A stretch of 64,000 bases of DNA, from assembly GCA_020354125.1 (NCBI GenBank), contig CP070643.1, positions 2,301,372-2,365,371 of the forward strand, read 5' to 3'. Shown piece by piece: positions 23,571-33,159 of the stretch. The DNA comes from Betaproteobacteria bacterium (lineage in GTDB: Bacteria > Pseudomonadota > Gammaproteobacteria > Burkholderiales > Eutrophovitaceae). A program made the translations under genes and the position numbers. The notes beneath the pieces were generated by a model. That model had not been told where the DNA came from, did not search any database, and saw only the letters and a list, made by a program, of their open reading frames with translations. How positions within the stretch are numbered: position 1 is the first letter of the stretch; every line of letters begins with the position of its first letter.

Positions 23571-24755
23571 TCAGGCGGGAAAATAACGTTCGATTCTGTC
23601 GAACGCGGTGTCGATCACGTCCTCATCGACACAAAACGCCATGCGTACGTGATGCTCGCCGGTGGGGCCGAACGCGCTGCCAGGCGTGACCGTGACCAGC
23701 GCATCATTCAACAGGCGCAGAGAAAACTCGCGAGAGTCTTTGTGATCTGCAACTACACGTGGAAAAACGTAGTAAGCACCTTCCGGCCGCACGTACTCGA
23801 ACACGTGCGGCACCCGATTCAGCCGCTCACAGATCAGCTCCCGACGGCGGGCCAGTATCGTCCGGAACTCCCGCACGTGGTCGTCGCTGCCGGAAAGCGC
23901 TGCCATGGCCGCAATCTGCGAGATACGGGGCGCGCAGATCAGGTTCGCATCGTGCACCTTGAGAACTTGCGTCCGCAGCCAGTCGGGTACGATCATGTAG
24001 CCGAGCCGCCAACCGCTCATGGCATGGCTCTTGGAGAAGGTAAACAGATAGGCGAGGTGTTCGTCGAGTTCCCCGCGACTTACCCAGTCGAAGAAGTCCT
24101 GCCGGGTTTCGTAGATGATGTTCGAGTAGGGGTCATCGACAAGGAGGGTGAGACCGTATTCTTTGGCGATTGCACCGACACGCAGCAGATCGTCTTGAGA
24201 AAATATGGTGCCGGTGGGATTCGAGGGAGTAACCAGCACGATCGCTTTCGTGCGCGTCGTGATGAGCTTTGGGAGCGCATCCACCATCAAGCCCCAGCCG
24301 CTCTGTTCTTCGAGTCGCCATGGTATGGGCATTCCACCGTTGAGGCGGATCTGCTGGAAATGCGATGCGAACCCCGGGTCCGTCACAAGAATTTCATCGC
24401 CGGGGTCAATCAGTGTACGAAACAGCGAATTCATGCCCTGCATGTTGCCCGCCGTAATGAGCACGTTGCGCTCGGGGTCCACCTCCACGCCCACCTTCTC
24501 CCGGTGATGACTGGCGACCAGCGCGCGAAGCTCCGGCAAGCCATTGGGAAGCGTGTACTTCCCGACATCCTGATCATTCGCAAGTGCGCCGGCCACAGCC
24601 GCACGAATATGCTCCGGTGTCCGGAAAGACGGCAAGCCCCACGCCAGAGAAACGGCCCCCTCTGCTCGGGCGCTGAGCATGGCCATCTCCTTGATCGCGG
24701 AGAGACTGACGTCGGAAACGGATCTGGAGACCCGGTTTTCAGCAGAGGTCATCAT
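23571..24755 (-). CDS. PLP-dependent class I/II aminotransferase
   Basis: This enzyme has about 394 residues. Fold type I signatures are SLAWGLPSFRTPEHI, the PLP-contact region SNPTGTIFS, VDDPYSNIIYE and the Schiff-base lysine in FSKSHAMSGWRLGYM. The C-terminal Arg that binds the substrate carboxylate is probably in HHVRMAF. It likely transfers amino groups between an amino acid and a 2-oxo acid; the substrate cannot be told. Two consecutive ATG codons start the protein. It converges on the NMO gene with a 268-bp gap that holds nothing recognisable. Confidence 0.9.
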   Translation of the reverse strand: MMTSAENRVSRSVSDVSLSAIKEMAMLSARAEGAVSLAWGLPSFRTPEHIRAAVAGALANDQDVGKYTLPNGLPELRALVASHHREKVGVEVDPERNVLITAGNMQGMNSLFRTLIDPGDEILVTDPGFASHFQQIRLNGGMPIPWRLEEQSGWGLMVDALPKLITTRTKAIVLVTPSNPTGTIFSQDDLLRVGAIAKEYGLTLLVDDPYSNIIYETRQDFFDWVSRGELDEHLAYLFTFSKSHAMSGWRLGYMIVPDWLRTQVLKVHDANLICAPRISQIAAMAALSGSDDHVREFRTILARRRELICERLNRVPHVFEYVRPEGAYYVFPRVVADHKDSREFSLRLLNDALVTVTPGSAFGPTGEHHVRMAFCVDEDVIDTAFDRIERYFPA

Positions 24756-24896
24756 CGAAGATCGATGATAGCAGGGAGACCTAGGCAACGTTCTCCAGAA
24801 GCGCGCCCTACCGTTGCTGCTCGACAGAGCGCTCAGTCATGAAGCCGACCATGCGGCTGTATGCGGTTGTTTCGAGGTACGAAGGCCGGGCAGTAA

Positions 24897-25703
24897 TCAG
24901 AACCGGATGCCCAGTCCAAGGATCACGCCGCTGGATGCCATATCCCAAATGAAGTCGTCTTTCCTGTAATCCTGATACAGGTAGCGGTAGCCGAGTTTGG
25001 CGCTAAACACCCTGCTGAATTGCCAGTTCACTCCGAGCATCACCTGATAGGTCAGATCCGATCCGCCAGCGCCGACGTCGGCGTAGCCGGTCAGATCCCA
25101 TTTCTGAGCGATCGGCAGCTTACCCTTCACGGCGATTGCGGCGTCCCACCAGCTTTCCTTAACGTTGATGGAACGCGAGCCGTCCGGCAGCAGAGGAGGG
25201 CCGGTTGTTAGTTTCAATCCCAGGCTGGTTTCAAGCCCCGTATAGCGGGCCACCGCCAGCACATCGACTTTTGACCGGTCATCGACGATCCGTCGCCCGG
25301 CCGCCAGCGCAAAGATCTGCTCTTCAACATCGGCTTTCAACTCCGCCGTGCTGGTGTTGCCGAGCGGGCCTTGCCAAGTACGAGTCTGCTCGTTTTCCAG
25401 ATTGAAATACATCGTATCCAACGCGAAGACCCAGTTGTTTCGTTCGGCAGTTGCGAACAGCATGAATGCCTTGTTCAGGTTGTCGAGGAGTTCGTCGACG
25501 CCGACATCGATATCGGCAACCACGCCTTTAAAACCGACCGTGCCTTTCAACCCGGCGCCAAACAGGTAGGGCGTGATCTCGACCTGCCAGACATCTTCGG
25601 CGTTCTCATCCTGGGCAAAGGCCGGCTGTACGTGACCTGCCACCGCGACAAACAGAAACGCTGTGAGCATGGTCGCAAAAAATGGCGGCTTTGTTACCTT
25701 CAT
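24897..25703 (-). CDS. outer-membrane beta-barrel protein, OmpW/OmpA-like
   Basis: This protein has about 268 residues. A clear signal peptide (TMLTAFLFVAVAGHVQPAFA) is followed by beta-strands alternating aromatic and polar residues, with VWQVEITPYLFGAG near the start and GYRYLYQDYRKDD then GVILGLGIRF at the end, a typical barrel closing strand ending in Phe. The start is fixed by GGAGGAGATC before ATG. It follows the alpha/beta-hydrolase lipoprotein on the same strand. The long upstream frame overlaps that gene and is rejected. Small barrels of this kind are of unknown transport function. Confidence 0.85.
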   Translation of the reverse strand: MKVTKPPFFATMLTAFLFVAVAGHVQPAFAQDENAEDVWQVEITPYLFGAGLKGTVGFKGVVADIDVGVDELLDNLNKAFMLFATAERNNWVFALDTMYFNLENEQTRTWQGPLGNTSTAELKADVEEQIFALAAGRRIVDDRSKVDVLAVARYTGLETSLGLKLTTGPPLLPDGSRSINVKESWWDAAIAVKGKLPIAQKWDLTGYADVGAGGSDLTYQVMLGVNWQFSRVFSAKLGYRYLYQDYRKDDFIWDMASSGVILGLGIRF

Positions 25704-25782
25704 GATCTCCTCCAATGAGCGGTTCGTTCCCGTTTTATGTTTGTTGTCTTTCGTTGTGAGATGACAAACCCCGTCAGATGCT

Positions 25783-27150
25783 TCAAGGCTCTGCTTCAGT
25801 TCTGTTTGACTCCAGTGCTTCCTTGAGTCCAGGATTAACCTGAATAATAGCGGCGCGCAGACGATCGATATAGTCCGCCGGAAAAGTCCAAACCGGTAAG
25901 CCTTCCGTGTGCACGAGACCACGATCTTCGGGTTCGAGCCCGTAGCGCAACGTCATCAGGATATCACTGCTGGCCCAGGGACTGCTGCGAAAATAACCAT
26001 GACCGTTACCGGTTAGCGCCCCCTCGGCTTCCGTGACATTGATGAATTGCAGCTCGGCGTTGTCCTCAAGAAACGCTTCAACTTCCGGCCTGATCTCTCC
26101 CTCTCCGAACATTTCGCCGAGCCGCTGACGCCCGAGTAAGAAACGTGACAGGCCAAGCGCTTTATCCCTTGAGGACACATAGACAGTGACGTTGTCCATG
26201 GCGTCTAACAACCCGTCAACGATATATGAACCCATTAATTGCCGGTCGATATCACTGCCGATCAGAATAATCTTGCCGATGCGCAGGTGTTTCTGCGCTT
26301 CTTCGGGCGTCTCGTCCTGGTATTTCAGCGCCAACCGATACACACCGTCGACCACCATCCGCGTGCCCTGGCTGTAGCCAATGATATGAATACGTTCGGC
26401 ATCGGTCTGTTCCGCGAGATACTCGAGCAGCGTGCCGAAATGAAACGCAGATGTTGCCGTCGTCTCGGCATCAGCGAAATAGGCCCAGCGGCTCGGTGTC
26501 GACGGCCATGCATAAGCGACGAATACGCCTTCGTAACCAAGGTAATGCCAAAGTTCGGCGGCAACCAACACAGGATTGTCGAATACAACCTTGTAGCCAT
26601 GTACGTAGATGAATATGTCCTTCTTCTCTGAGATTTCAAGCTTGGCGTTGACCAACTGCGCGAACCGTTGCGCAGGCTCGTTCGATTCTTGCGCCCGTGT
26701 TTCTGCGTCGACAAACGGGTGAAAGCTGCGGTCGAGTATGCCGAACTCTTCGACATCCGTGACTTTCAGCGGGTATTCTTCCGTGCGGTTCTTCGCCAGC
26801 GAGATGCGCCTCGCTTCTTCCCAGGTCATATTCGCTTCTCCGAGGCTGAAACTGGCCACCCCGAGACGAATCAAACCACCACGTTCGTTAAGATAGAAGC
26901 GCTCCTGTTTGGAGGCGGTGCTTTGCGGATCGACCGGAACGCGATCAGTCGCGTAGAGTAGACCCTGCAGCGCGCTTTCCGAAAGCATGTTGGTATCTGT
27001 AAAGGGCGTAATCTCGCCCTCTTTATAGACATCCGGCGCCGGCATCAGGTTGATGTTGTATGGGCCGGGAGACGCGCAGCCAGCAACGACCACACTCCCA
27101 AGACAGGCTATGAACAGCCAGACGCCAAACGAGCGAACACCATCAGCCAT
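25783..27150 (-). CDS. alpha/beta-hydrolase lipoprotein, DUF900-like
   Basis: This 455-residue lipoprotein has lipobox GSVVVAGC. The body contains IFIYVHGYKVVFDNPVLVAAEL and the nucleophile elbow IHIIGYSQGTR, with WPSTPSRWAYFADAETTA between them. These features match the DUF900 group of alpha/beta hydrolases. A conserved Asp is near ILIGSDIDRQL, and the His candidate is in GNGHGYFRSS. It is predicted to act as an envelope esterase or lipase; the substrate is unknown. It lies upstream of the barrel protein gene, and a short gap separates it from a small conserved protein. Confidence 0.9.
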   Translation of the reverse strand: MADGVRSFGVWLFIACLGSVVVAGCASPGPYNINLMPAPDVYKEGEITPFTDTNMLSESALQGLLYATDRVPVDPQSTASKQERFYLNERGGLIRLGVASFSLGEANMTWEEARRISLAKNRTEEYPLKVTDVEEFGILDRSFHPFVDAETRAQESNEPAQRFAQLVNAKLEISEKKDIFIYVHGYKVVFDNPVLVAAELWHYLGYEGVFVAYAWPSTPSRWAYFADAETTATSAFHFGTLLEYLAEQTDAERIHIIGYSQGTRMVVDGVYRLALKYQDETPEEAQKHLRIGKIILIGSDIDRQLMGSYIVDGLLDAMDNVTVYVSSRDKALGLSRFLLGRQRLGEMFGEGEIRPEVEAFLEDNAELQFINVTEAEGALTGNGHGYFRSSPWASSDILMTLRYGLEPEDRGLVHTEGLPVWTFPADYIDRLRAAIIQVNPGLKEALESNRTEAEP

Positions 27151-27187
27151 CGTTAAATGCTACCGCTGACCCAAACAACCTGCGGCG

Positions 27188-27451
27188 TCAACCGTCGACG
27201 ACGTGAATACTTCGCAGGAAAAACTCGGGCAGCGATGATGGTTTCGGAGAGGACTCAATGTATTTGATGTTCGCAGTAGGAATGATCATCGCACTGTCTT
27301 CGGTTTCAAGACAGAGATAGGGGCGATCGAGTACCAATTGCATCTTGCGAATCGCATCCCAGTCGTCCTTGGCCTGCTTCGGGCCGGTAAAACGCATTCT
27401 GGTGCCGTCCATGAAATGAATCGTCAAGCCACGTGTGTCTTCTTGTGCCAT
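27188..27451 (-). CDS. small conserved cytoplasmic protein, unknown function
   Basis: This 87-residue protein has no signal peptide. The sequence HFMDGTRMRFTGPKQAKDDWDAI followed by PYLCLETEDSAMIIPTANIKYIESSPKP suggests a compact beta-rich fold of the kind found in small uncharacterised proteins. AAAGGAG six bases upstream supports the ATG. It precedes the hydrolase lipoprotein on the same strand with a 37-bp gap. Confidence 0.8.
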   Translation of the reverse strand: MAQEDTRGLTIHFMDGTRMRFTGPKQAKDDWDAIRKMQLVLDRPYLCLETEDSAMIIPTANIKYIESSPKPSSLPEFFLRSIHVVDG

Positions 27452-27570
27452 GGTTGCTCTCCTTTGAATCGGTCGTAGTACGGTTGTCCGCCACCCTCCG
27501 TGCGGCCGTTACCGCAGACCTGCCTGCAATAACCATGCAATGCAACTGCGACACCGAGCAGAGAGAAGCC

Positions 27571-27825
27571 ATGAGCCGGGCGCGGTTAGGAATTCACGAC
27601 GATCAACTGGAACATCAAGATTCCCGCTTAGCGCTCTCCTCCATTGCTTCCTCGTTCAGCTTGGCAACTGCTCGTGCCATTGCCACACTGTTCGCTGGTA
27701 CCTACGCCATCGCCGGCGTGTGCGCCTATGGTCTTACGGCTACCATCCGTCCCAATATCGCGGTAATTGCGGTAATTGCAGATGCGAGCAGGATACACAG
27801 CGCGAGAGCCGAGGTGGTCGAATAA
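27571..27825 (+). CDS. possible 84-residue membrane protein
   Basis: An ATG with GAGAGAAG upstream opens a frame with a hydrophobic central stretch (ATLFAGTYAIAGVCAYGLTA) and a second hydrophobic patch (IAVIAVIA), suggesting one or two membrane spans. It fills the otherwise empty stretch between the small conserved protein and the tannase-family gene. No family is recognised, and it could be a chance open frame. Confidence 0.35.
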   Translation: MSRARLGIHDDQLEHQDSRLALSSIASSFSLATARAIATLFAGTYAIAGVCAYGLTATIRPNIAVIAVIADASRIHSARAEVVE

Positions 27826-27850
27826 AAAGGAAAGAACACACTTCTACCGA

Positions 27851-29446
27851 TTACTCTCTCCTATCTGGACTGACGCAACTAAAACTGTCTGCATCACGCG
27901 TATCCCCTTTGCCGTCATATTTGGCAACTTCAGGATAAGCACAAACTAACCTCGAGCCACTTGGCTGAAAATTCTCATCAAGCCAATAAGCAGTGACCTG
28001 GTCAGGTGCGTTTCCTTTCTCCATCCATTTATCGATTTCAGTCAGGTAATTGACAAAAGAGGGTCCCGGACCGCCAAAGCAGTGTTCAACACCGGGCATC
28101 ATGAATAGACGAACATCTTTGGCGGCAGTCCGGTCATTCGCCAGAACGTCGTCGTAATATCCAACGACGGCCAGGCCCGGCGCGGCAGCATCCGACCAAC
28201 CGGAATAGATAATTAACTTGCCACCACGCTCGCGGAATGTGGAAAGATCGGGATCAGTCGCGTTGAGCGTCTCAGCGACTCTTTCGGAATCTCTGCGAAG
28301 TGTGTCGAAATCATAACCTTGATAACTCCAGTTCGGATCGTTGTACACGAAGTACTGCATGATTCCATTGCCGAAGCCGAAAAAGGCACTGGGGGCAACG
28401 GGCGCCTCGAATTCGCCGACGTCAACGCCACCCTGAAACTCAGATAAATCTTCCTGGTACTTGAGCCCACCGGTCAGCCAGCGCGGCCAACCACCAAGGG
28501 CAGTTTCGCCGCCGAAGGGAAAACCATAGAACAATGCATTGCCGTTAGAGTCCTTGGGTCCATCATAGATAACCTTGACAGCCGCCAGCTGCTCCTGGCT
28601 CAGACAATGGTCAGTTTTCTTGTCTTTGCATAACAAGGTGGCCACATCAAATTTGCACTGCCGGGGGTCATTGAGGATACCGTCTTGAATTCCGTCCTGT
28701 GCGTCGCACATCGCGAGATACGACGACTCGATCAGCTCCTGTTCTGTGGGGCCAACCACCGCTTGCTGAAGATTGTTGGGGTCGGGATACATCGCCTGGT
28801 TTACTCGCGTGGCGAGTGCAGCCAGTCCCGGGGCCCAGTTAAAGGCCGGTGCGCCGGCCACAATGCCGTCGAAATCCTCAGGGTAACGTTGCGCCGCCAT
28901 CAACCCCTGGCCGCCGCCGCGGGAACAGCCGGTAAAGTAGCTGCGGACAATGTCGGTCTGATAGTACGCCCTCGTCATGGCTTTCGCAGTCACTGCAGTG
29001 CGATGCACCGCCTGGTGACCAAAGTTGACCAGACGTTCCAGGTTATTGTGCGCCCAGCTAGCATCCAGCGGATGGCCCTGGTGCCCGGTATCAGTGCCAA
29101 CGGTAGCATAGCCGGCTTGCAGGGAACCAAACATCAGTGAGGTATTCATCACCGAGCCAACAAAACCGCCGCCACCGCCCATCACGAACTTGCCGTTCCA
29201 GCTATCGGGCAGGAGCAATTCGAAATGAATTTCCGGTCCGATTACACCGGAGACTTTGCAGTGGGGTGCAGGCGCGGATTCCTGGGTGACCGAGCTTAGT
29301 TTGACTTCCGGAAAATCAGGGAACGCGACCAGCTCACACGACGCGGCGGCGGCCGCATTGCCGCTCGCAAACAATACTGTCGCGAGAATTGCGAATGTTG
29401 AGCTGATCAGATCTTTGTTCAGTTTCAGAGCTTGTCTCCCGAGCAA
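27851..29446 (-). CDS. exported tannase / feruloyl-esterase family protein
   Basis: This protein has about 531 residues and a signal peptide ending near GNAAAAA. The family's catalytic CS-D-HC pattern is present: the nucleophile in GCSRGGG, Asp in IIYSGWSDAAA, and His next to Cys in VEHCFGG. A lid region with the calcium-loop-like CDAQDGIQDGILNDP is also typical. These enzymes cleave ester bonds of gallate, ferulate or related aromatic acids. The start is uncertain: the frame begins with TTG and no ATG precedes the signal peptide. No neighbour indicates the substrate. Confidence 0.9.
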   Translation of the reverse strand: MLGRQALKLNKDLISSTFAILATVLFASGNAAAAASCELVAFPDFPEVKLSSVTQESAPAPHCKVSGVIGPEIHFELLLPDSWNGKFVMGGGGGFVGSVMNTSLMFGSLQAGYATVGTDTGHQGHPLDASWAHNNLERLVNFGHQAVHRTAVTAKAMTRAYYQTDIVRSYFTGCSRGGGQGLMAAQRYPEDFDGIVAGAPAFNWAPGLAALATRVNQAMYPDPNNLQQAVVGPTEQELIESSYLAMCDAQDGIQDGILNDPRQCKFDVATLLCKDKKTDHCLSQEQLAAVKVIYDGPKDSNGNALFYGFPFGGETALGGWPRWLTGGLKYQEDLSEFQGGVDVGEFEAPVAPSAFFGFGNGIMQYFVYNDPNWSYQGYDFDTLRRDSERVAETLNATDPDLSTFRERGGKLIIYSGWSDAAAPGLAVVGYYDDVLANDRTAAKDVRLFMMPGVEHCFGGPGPSFVNYLTEIDKWMEKGNAPDQVTAYWLDENFQPSGSRLVCAYPEVAKYDGKGDTRDADSFSCVSPDRRE

Positions 29447-29714
29447 TATACACTTCGCGTGCGCGCATCAAGTGAGGGATGCCAACCTGGAAGATTCGAC
29501 TTGGATGCCGCGAGGTACATGCCGGATCGAGAATATAGCCTGTTGCGCCTCGCGCGTAACAGGCCCAAATTCATCCGGCCGCACTGGCGGCGCTCTTTAT
29601 GTACCTCACCGTTTCGCGTGCGAGACAGTGTTTGAACGTCCCGCAGTGATCAATTAACGATACCGCGCGAAACTACTCACACGGCTACTGTAAAGGCAGC
29701 GCTTCGCTTCACGG

Positions 29715-31667
29715 TCAAGGCGTATACCAGATCGGCGAGGTGTAGGCGCGCTCCTGCGTGATCATCGGTACCTTATCTGCCATCTTGATGCCGAAGCGCC
29801 GCGCCTCATAAGCGGTCCAACGTGGTGTCGGGATCTCCAGCACTCGCGCGTAATAAACCGCCTGGTGCTTGGGATTAAAGTCAGGATCGGTCCAGACGCC
29901 AATCAATTCAGGGTCGCCAATGGTGTTGGTCCAGGTTGCCGTCCTGACATTGACGGTATTGCCGACCGGCGGCAACTTGCCCTTGCTGTTGAGCTTGCGC
30001 TTCTCGACGTCGCCCCATACAACGTCATAGACCTTTTCCCGGCGCTTGCCGCTACCGTCGACCCAGCCCTTTACGATCTGGATGCGATCGAGATTGCCGG
30101 AAAGCGGGTCCTTGAGGGCGGCAACGAGGAAGCTCGGCGCTTTCTTGCCTTTCGGCCGCGGCGGCAAATCACCGCCCATTGGCACACCCTTGCTGTAACC
30201 GATGTCCGCCGGCAAACGGCTCAACGTGTCATTCTTGTTGAAATCCCAGCCACCAAAGAAACGCACCAGCATGCGCGAACCGGTGGTGGCGTAAGTTTCC
30301 TTGCGCATCATCGCATCGAAGATCTCTTCACGCGTGTTCTCACGCGCCCAAACGCCGGCCAGACCGGAGCCAACCATCGACCAGCCCGGGTACTCCTTGT
30401 CACCCACCTTCGCCATCGGATGCTCCCAGCGCTTCGGACCAGGCTCAGCGCCGGAGTGTTTGCCGAAGAAATTGTCTTCCTGGGCGGTGGCGAGCGCGGT
30501 ATGGCTGTCAGTGGCGCCGATCATGCCAAACTTGTAGGGGTTGGCGCCTAACTTGCGCTCGAGTTGAAGACCTGTTTGCAGTGCTGTGCGCGCATACTCG
30601 TACTGCAGCATGTCGTTTGTCTTCGGCACGCTCAGGTCGAGATTGCCCTGGTCCCAGGTTTCATAATTGGCAAACTCGTCATTCGGTGACAGGAACGGAT
30701 GCGCCTCGCCGTCGCCCTTGATCTGGGTGACCTCGTACAGCGGCTCCCAGCGCATACGTGTCTCTGCATAGTCGCGATCGAGCGGCTTGCCAGTGAAACT
30801 GTCGACGATCGGGAACATGATGCCGTTACTGAGATTGCCGTTGTGGGCAATAGCCAGCACCTGGCCGCCGGTTTTCTCTTCGTAGGTATTCATCCACTTC
30901 CACAGGTCACGCGGGTTGTCGCTTCCTTCCGGCCTGAGTGTGGTGTATGGCAGGACCATGCTGGCCTTGTCGCCACCGTCGCGATGAATCACGACGCGAT
31001 GCAAATTGTTGCCTTTGGTGTTCGAAGTCCACTCATAGCCAATAAAGGCGGTGAAATTACCAGGGTCGTTGTACTTTTCGGCGGCCTTGATCGCCACCTC
31101 CCAAGCCGAACGGAACGGACGGTCTCCCGGGCGCGAATCCAGTGCTTCAGGGAATGTGTCCTGCGAAAAAGCGACGATGATCTCGACCGCTACCTGCACC
31201 GCCGTCTGTCCGCCTTCCTGAATCATGTCGTACCAGCGCCTCCCGGTTTCATCGGCGAGCAGCTGCGGGTCGCCGGAATACAAGCGCGGGAAGAAGCCCA
31301 TGTTGTCCGAGTGATCGGCAACAACGAGAAAGTCCAGCGGACGCGACAATTTCACTTTAAGCCCGGTGGAAGAGGTCAACTCCTCACCCCGCGCGAAGCG
31401 ATAGGCATCTTCAGGATCCAGACGTGCCCCAAACGCGCCGGCATCCATCGACATGCCGGTGTGCAGGTGCGTGTCGCCCCAGAAGACCTGCGTCGGAAAG
31501 TTGCGCCCGGCATAGGGAGAAAAATGTTTCTGCGCCGGGAACGAATCCTTTACTTCCTCGTGAGGCGGAGGAAGACCGGGTGAGTCCGCTGCATGGCTTG
31601 CCGTGGTACCTGCTGCCAGGACAGCAGCAATCAAGAGACGTTTCACCGATTGCAGTCGATTTGACAT
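29715..31667 (-). CDS. exported DUF3604 protein, copy 1
   Basis: This protein has about 650 residues and a signal peptide. The N-terminal WGDTHLHTGMSMDAG and later VADHSDNMG, IAHNGNLSNG and GATDSHTA are the His/Asp-rich metal-binding motifs of a PHP-like domain. A beta-rich C-terminal half ends in ERAYTSPIWYTP. DUF3604 members are thought to be metal-dependent hydrolases, but the activity is unproven. GAGGAG eight bases before the chosen ATG fixes the start. A palindromic TTGAC-CGTG-GTCAA lies 87 bp upstream. It is paralogous to the gene at 34.4-36.4 kb. Confidence 0.9.
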   Translation of the reverse strand: MSNRLQSVKRLLIAAVLAAGTTASHAADSPGLPPPHEEVKDSFPAQKHFSPYAGRNFPTQVFWGDTHLHTGMSMDAGAFGARLDPEDAYRFARGEELTSSTGLKVKLSRPLDFLVVADHSDNMGFFPRLYSGDPQLLADETGRRWYDMIQEGGQTAVQVAVEIIVAFSQDTFPEALDSRPGDRPFRSAWEVAIKAAEKYNDPGNFTAFIGYEWTSNTKGNNLHRVVIHRDGGDKASMVLPYTTLRPEGSDNPRDLWKWMNTYEEKTGGQVLAIAHNGNLSNGIMFPIVDSFTGKPLDRDYAETRMRWEPLYEVTQIKGDGEAHPFLSPNDEFANYETWDQGNLDLSVPKTNDMLQYEYARTALQTGLQLERKLGANPYKFGMIGATDSHTALATAQEDNFFGKHSGAEPGPKRWEHPMAKVGDKEYPGWSMVGSGLAGVWARENTREEIFDAMMRKETYATTGSRMLVRFFGGWDFNKNDTLSRLPADIGYSKGVPMGGDLPPRPKGKKAPSFLVAALKDPLSGNLDRIQIVKGWVDGSGKRREKVYDVVWGDVEKRKLNSKGKLPPVGNTVNVRTATWTNTIGDPELIGVWTDPDFNPKHQAVYYARVLEIPTPRWTAYEARRFGIKMADKVPMITQERAYTSPIWYTP

Positions 31668-31753
31668 GTCTTTCTCCTCTTTGTTGATTCTTGATTTCAA
31701 CCGCTCGCGTCTGTCTGCAGTTGGCATTACAGCGTCGCTCGCCAACGCAGATA

Positions 31754-31767
31754 TTGACCGTGGTCAA
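31754..31767. promoter_or_regulatory. FNR/NNR-like palindrome upstream of DUF3604 copy 1
   Basis: TTGACCGTGGTCAA is a perfect palindrome matching FNR-family half-sites with C/G in place of T/A at the inner position (TTGAC-N4-GTCAA). It lies 87 bp before the start codon on the minus strand, a plausible activator position. Confidence 0.45.
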
Positions 31768-31817
31768 CGATCTCCGATTCTAACAGCCTGACTTCTTGCG
31801 ATTGTTACGTGCCAGTG

Positions 31818-32768
31818 TCAGCCGCTCGTACCGGGCGGGAAGTGGCGCCGCCGCATCGAAGCGAGGTCCCAGTCAGCGAGACTCGCCGCCGCATCAAAAG
31901 TGGTCTGCAAAAAAGCGAGTAACGCAGTGTCGGGATTCTCCGTCTGTCTCACTGCCTCGTAGGGCAGGACGAATTCGCCCAATTCGCCGACCCAATAGGC
32001 CGCATCAGGACCAACCTTCGCATCGCTAAAGCCTTCAGGCGTTGGGTATGCGTACGAATAGAAGATCGGTTCCGGAAACGAATCACCTCCGGGCCAGAAA
32101 CCGGCGCTGCTGACTTCGTGCGAATAGGCTTCCTGTGCGACCCACAACGGCATGTTTGGAACACCGCCCGGGTGATCGGGTGCCGGCCGTCCGGAAAAGC
32201 GCGTCACCGCAAGATCGAAACTGCCCCAGAAGAAATGCACCGGACTCGACTTGCCGCCGAAACGCCCGCGGAAGATATTGAATACGCGGTCAATCTGGTA
32301 AAGAGCGCGCCAGAAACGATTCACTGCCTGTGCATCGTAAGCGCTATGGGTACGGTCTTCGGGAAATGGAATCGGGTCTTCGACTTCATTGGGCTTGGTG
32401 TTGATCGTTACCGGCAAGCCCATCTTGCCGAGTGTTGACATCACCGAGTTATAGAAATCCGCTGTGTCGTGCGCTACCAATGGCAATTTTTGCACATGAC
32501 CTTCGCACGACTCGATGACTAACTGGTGATCGATGAAGTCGAAATCGATACTAAAGGTCCGCTCGTCATGGGGAATCGTTCCCGTGGTCATCCCGCGCGG
32601 TGTCACGTATAAAGTGACATGCCAGGCGTGATTAAGCCATGGCGATTGCACCATGCGGATCTTGCCAATGATCTGCGTCCACATGTGCAAGGTCTGAGCG
32701 GTGTCGCGCCAGTCAGCGTAGGGAATCGCCGGCCAGTTCGGATTTGAATGCTCTACGTCATCAGTCAT
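31818..32768 (-). CDS. DUF5996 family protein
   Basis: This 316-residue cytoplasmic protein starts NWPAIPYADWRDTAQTLHMWTQIIGKIR and continues WLNHAWHVTLYVTPRGMTTGTIP, then VHFFWGSFDLAVTRFSGR and EPIFYSYAYPTPEGF. All are hallmarks of DUF5996. Its function is unknown. It lies downstream of the DUF1254/1214 remnant and ends about 50 bp before the DUF3604 upstream region. Confidence 0.9.
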   Translation of the reverse strand: MTDDVEHSNPNWPAIPYADWRDTAQTLHMWTQIIGKIRMVQSPWLNHAWHVTLYVTPRGMTTGTIPHDERTFSIDFDFIDHQLVIESCEGHVQKLPLVAHDTADFYNSVMSTLGKMGLPVTINTKPNEVEDPIPFPEDRTHSAYDAQAVNRFWRALYQIDRVFNIFRGRFGGKSSPVHFFWGSFDLAVTRFSGRPAPDHPGGVPNMPLWVAQEAYSHEVSSAGFWPGGDSFPEPIFYSYAYPTPEGFSDAKVGPDAAYWVGELGEFVLPYEAVRQTENPDTALLAFLQTTFDAAASLADWDLASMRRRHFPPGTSG

Positions 32769-32872
32769 ATTCGCTCGCTTTCAAGCTTTCCCGTTGCCTT
32801 GCGGCAATAGCTACCTTATCAGAGCAGCGTTCAGTCTATGTGACAGGACGTTAAGGAAATGAATTTGCGCGG

Positions 32873-33122
32873 CTAATCGGATATCAACTCTGCCCTCGGC
32901 GGCGACCAGTTTTGATACTTCTCCAGGTCGGGCTCGTAAATTCGCAGGATGATGTCCAGATTCTCATCTTTCCTATTGACAGGCAGCCAGTTCGATTGTT
33001 GTCCCCGTCAGCGCTTTGTCCTCACCACATGCCGTCATTAGCAAAAGACTCGCAACCATGACGGTCTTAATAATTAGCGCGCTTCCGATCCGTCGTTCCG
33101 TACTGCTTTCGTACGATCGCAT
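32873..33122 (-). pseudogene. DUF1254/DUF1214 lipoprotein remnant with internal deletion
   Basis: An intact lipoprotein start is present: ATG, then a signal ending VASLLLMTACGEDKALTGT. The frame soon ends at a stop at 32973. In another frame, starting at the same place, lies a typical DUF1214 C-terminus: QSNWLPVNRKDENLD, IILRIYEPDLEKYQNW, then SPPRAELISD and a stop. A complete gene of this family has about 450 codons, so most of the middle is gone and the two ends are out of frame. It looks like the scar of a deletion that left only the termini. Confidence 0.72.
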
Positions 33123-33159
33123 TTCTGCCCCAATTCTTTTCTTGCCCTCCCCAAAAAAC

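Noticed and set aside
32873..33122. Programmed frameshift to express a short DUF1214 protein
   Set aside because: There is no slippery sequence, and the part missing is most of the protein. A deletion explains the arrangement better.
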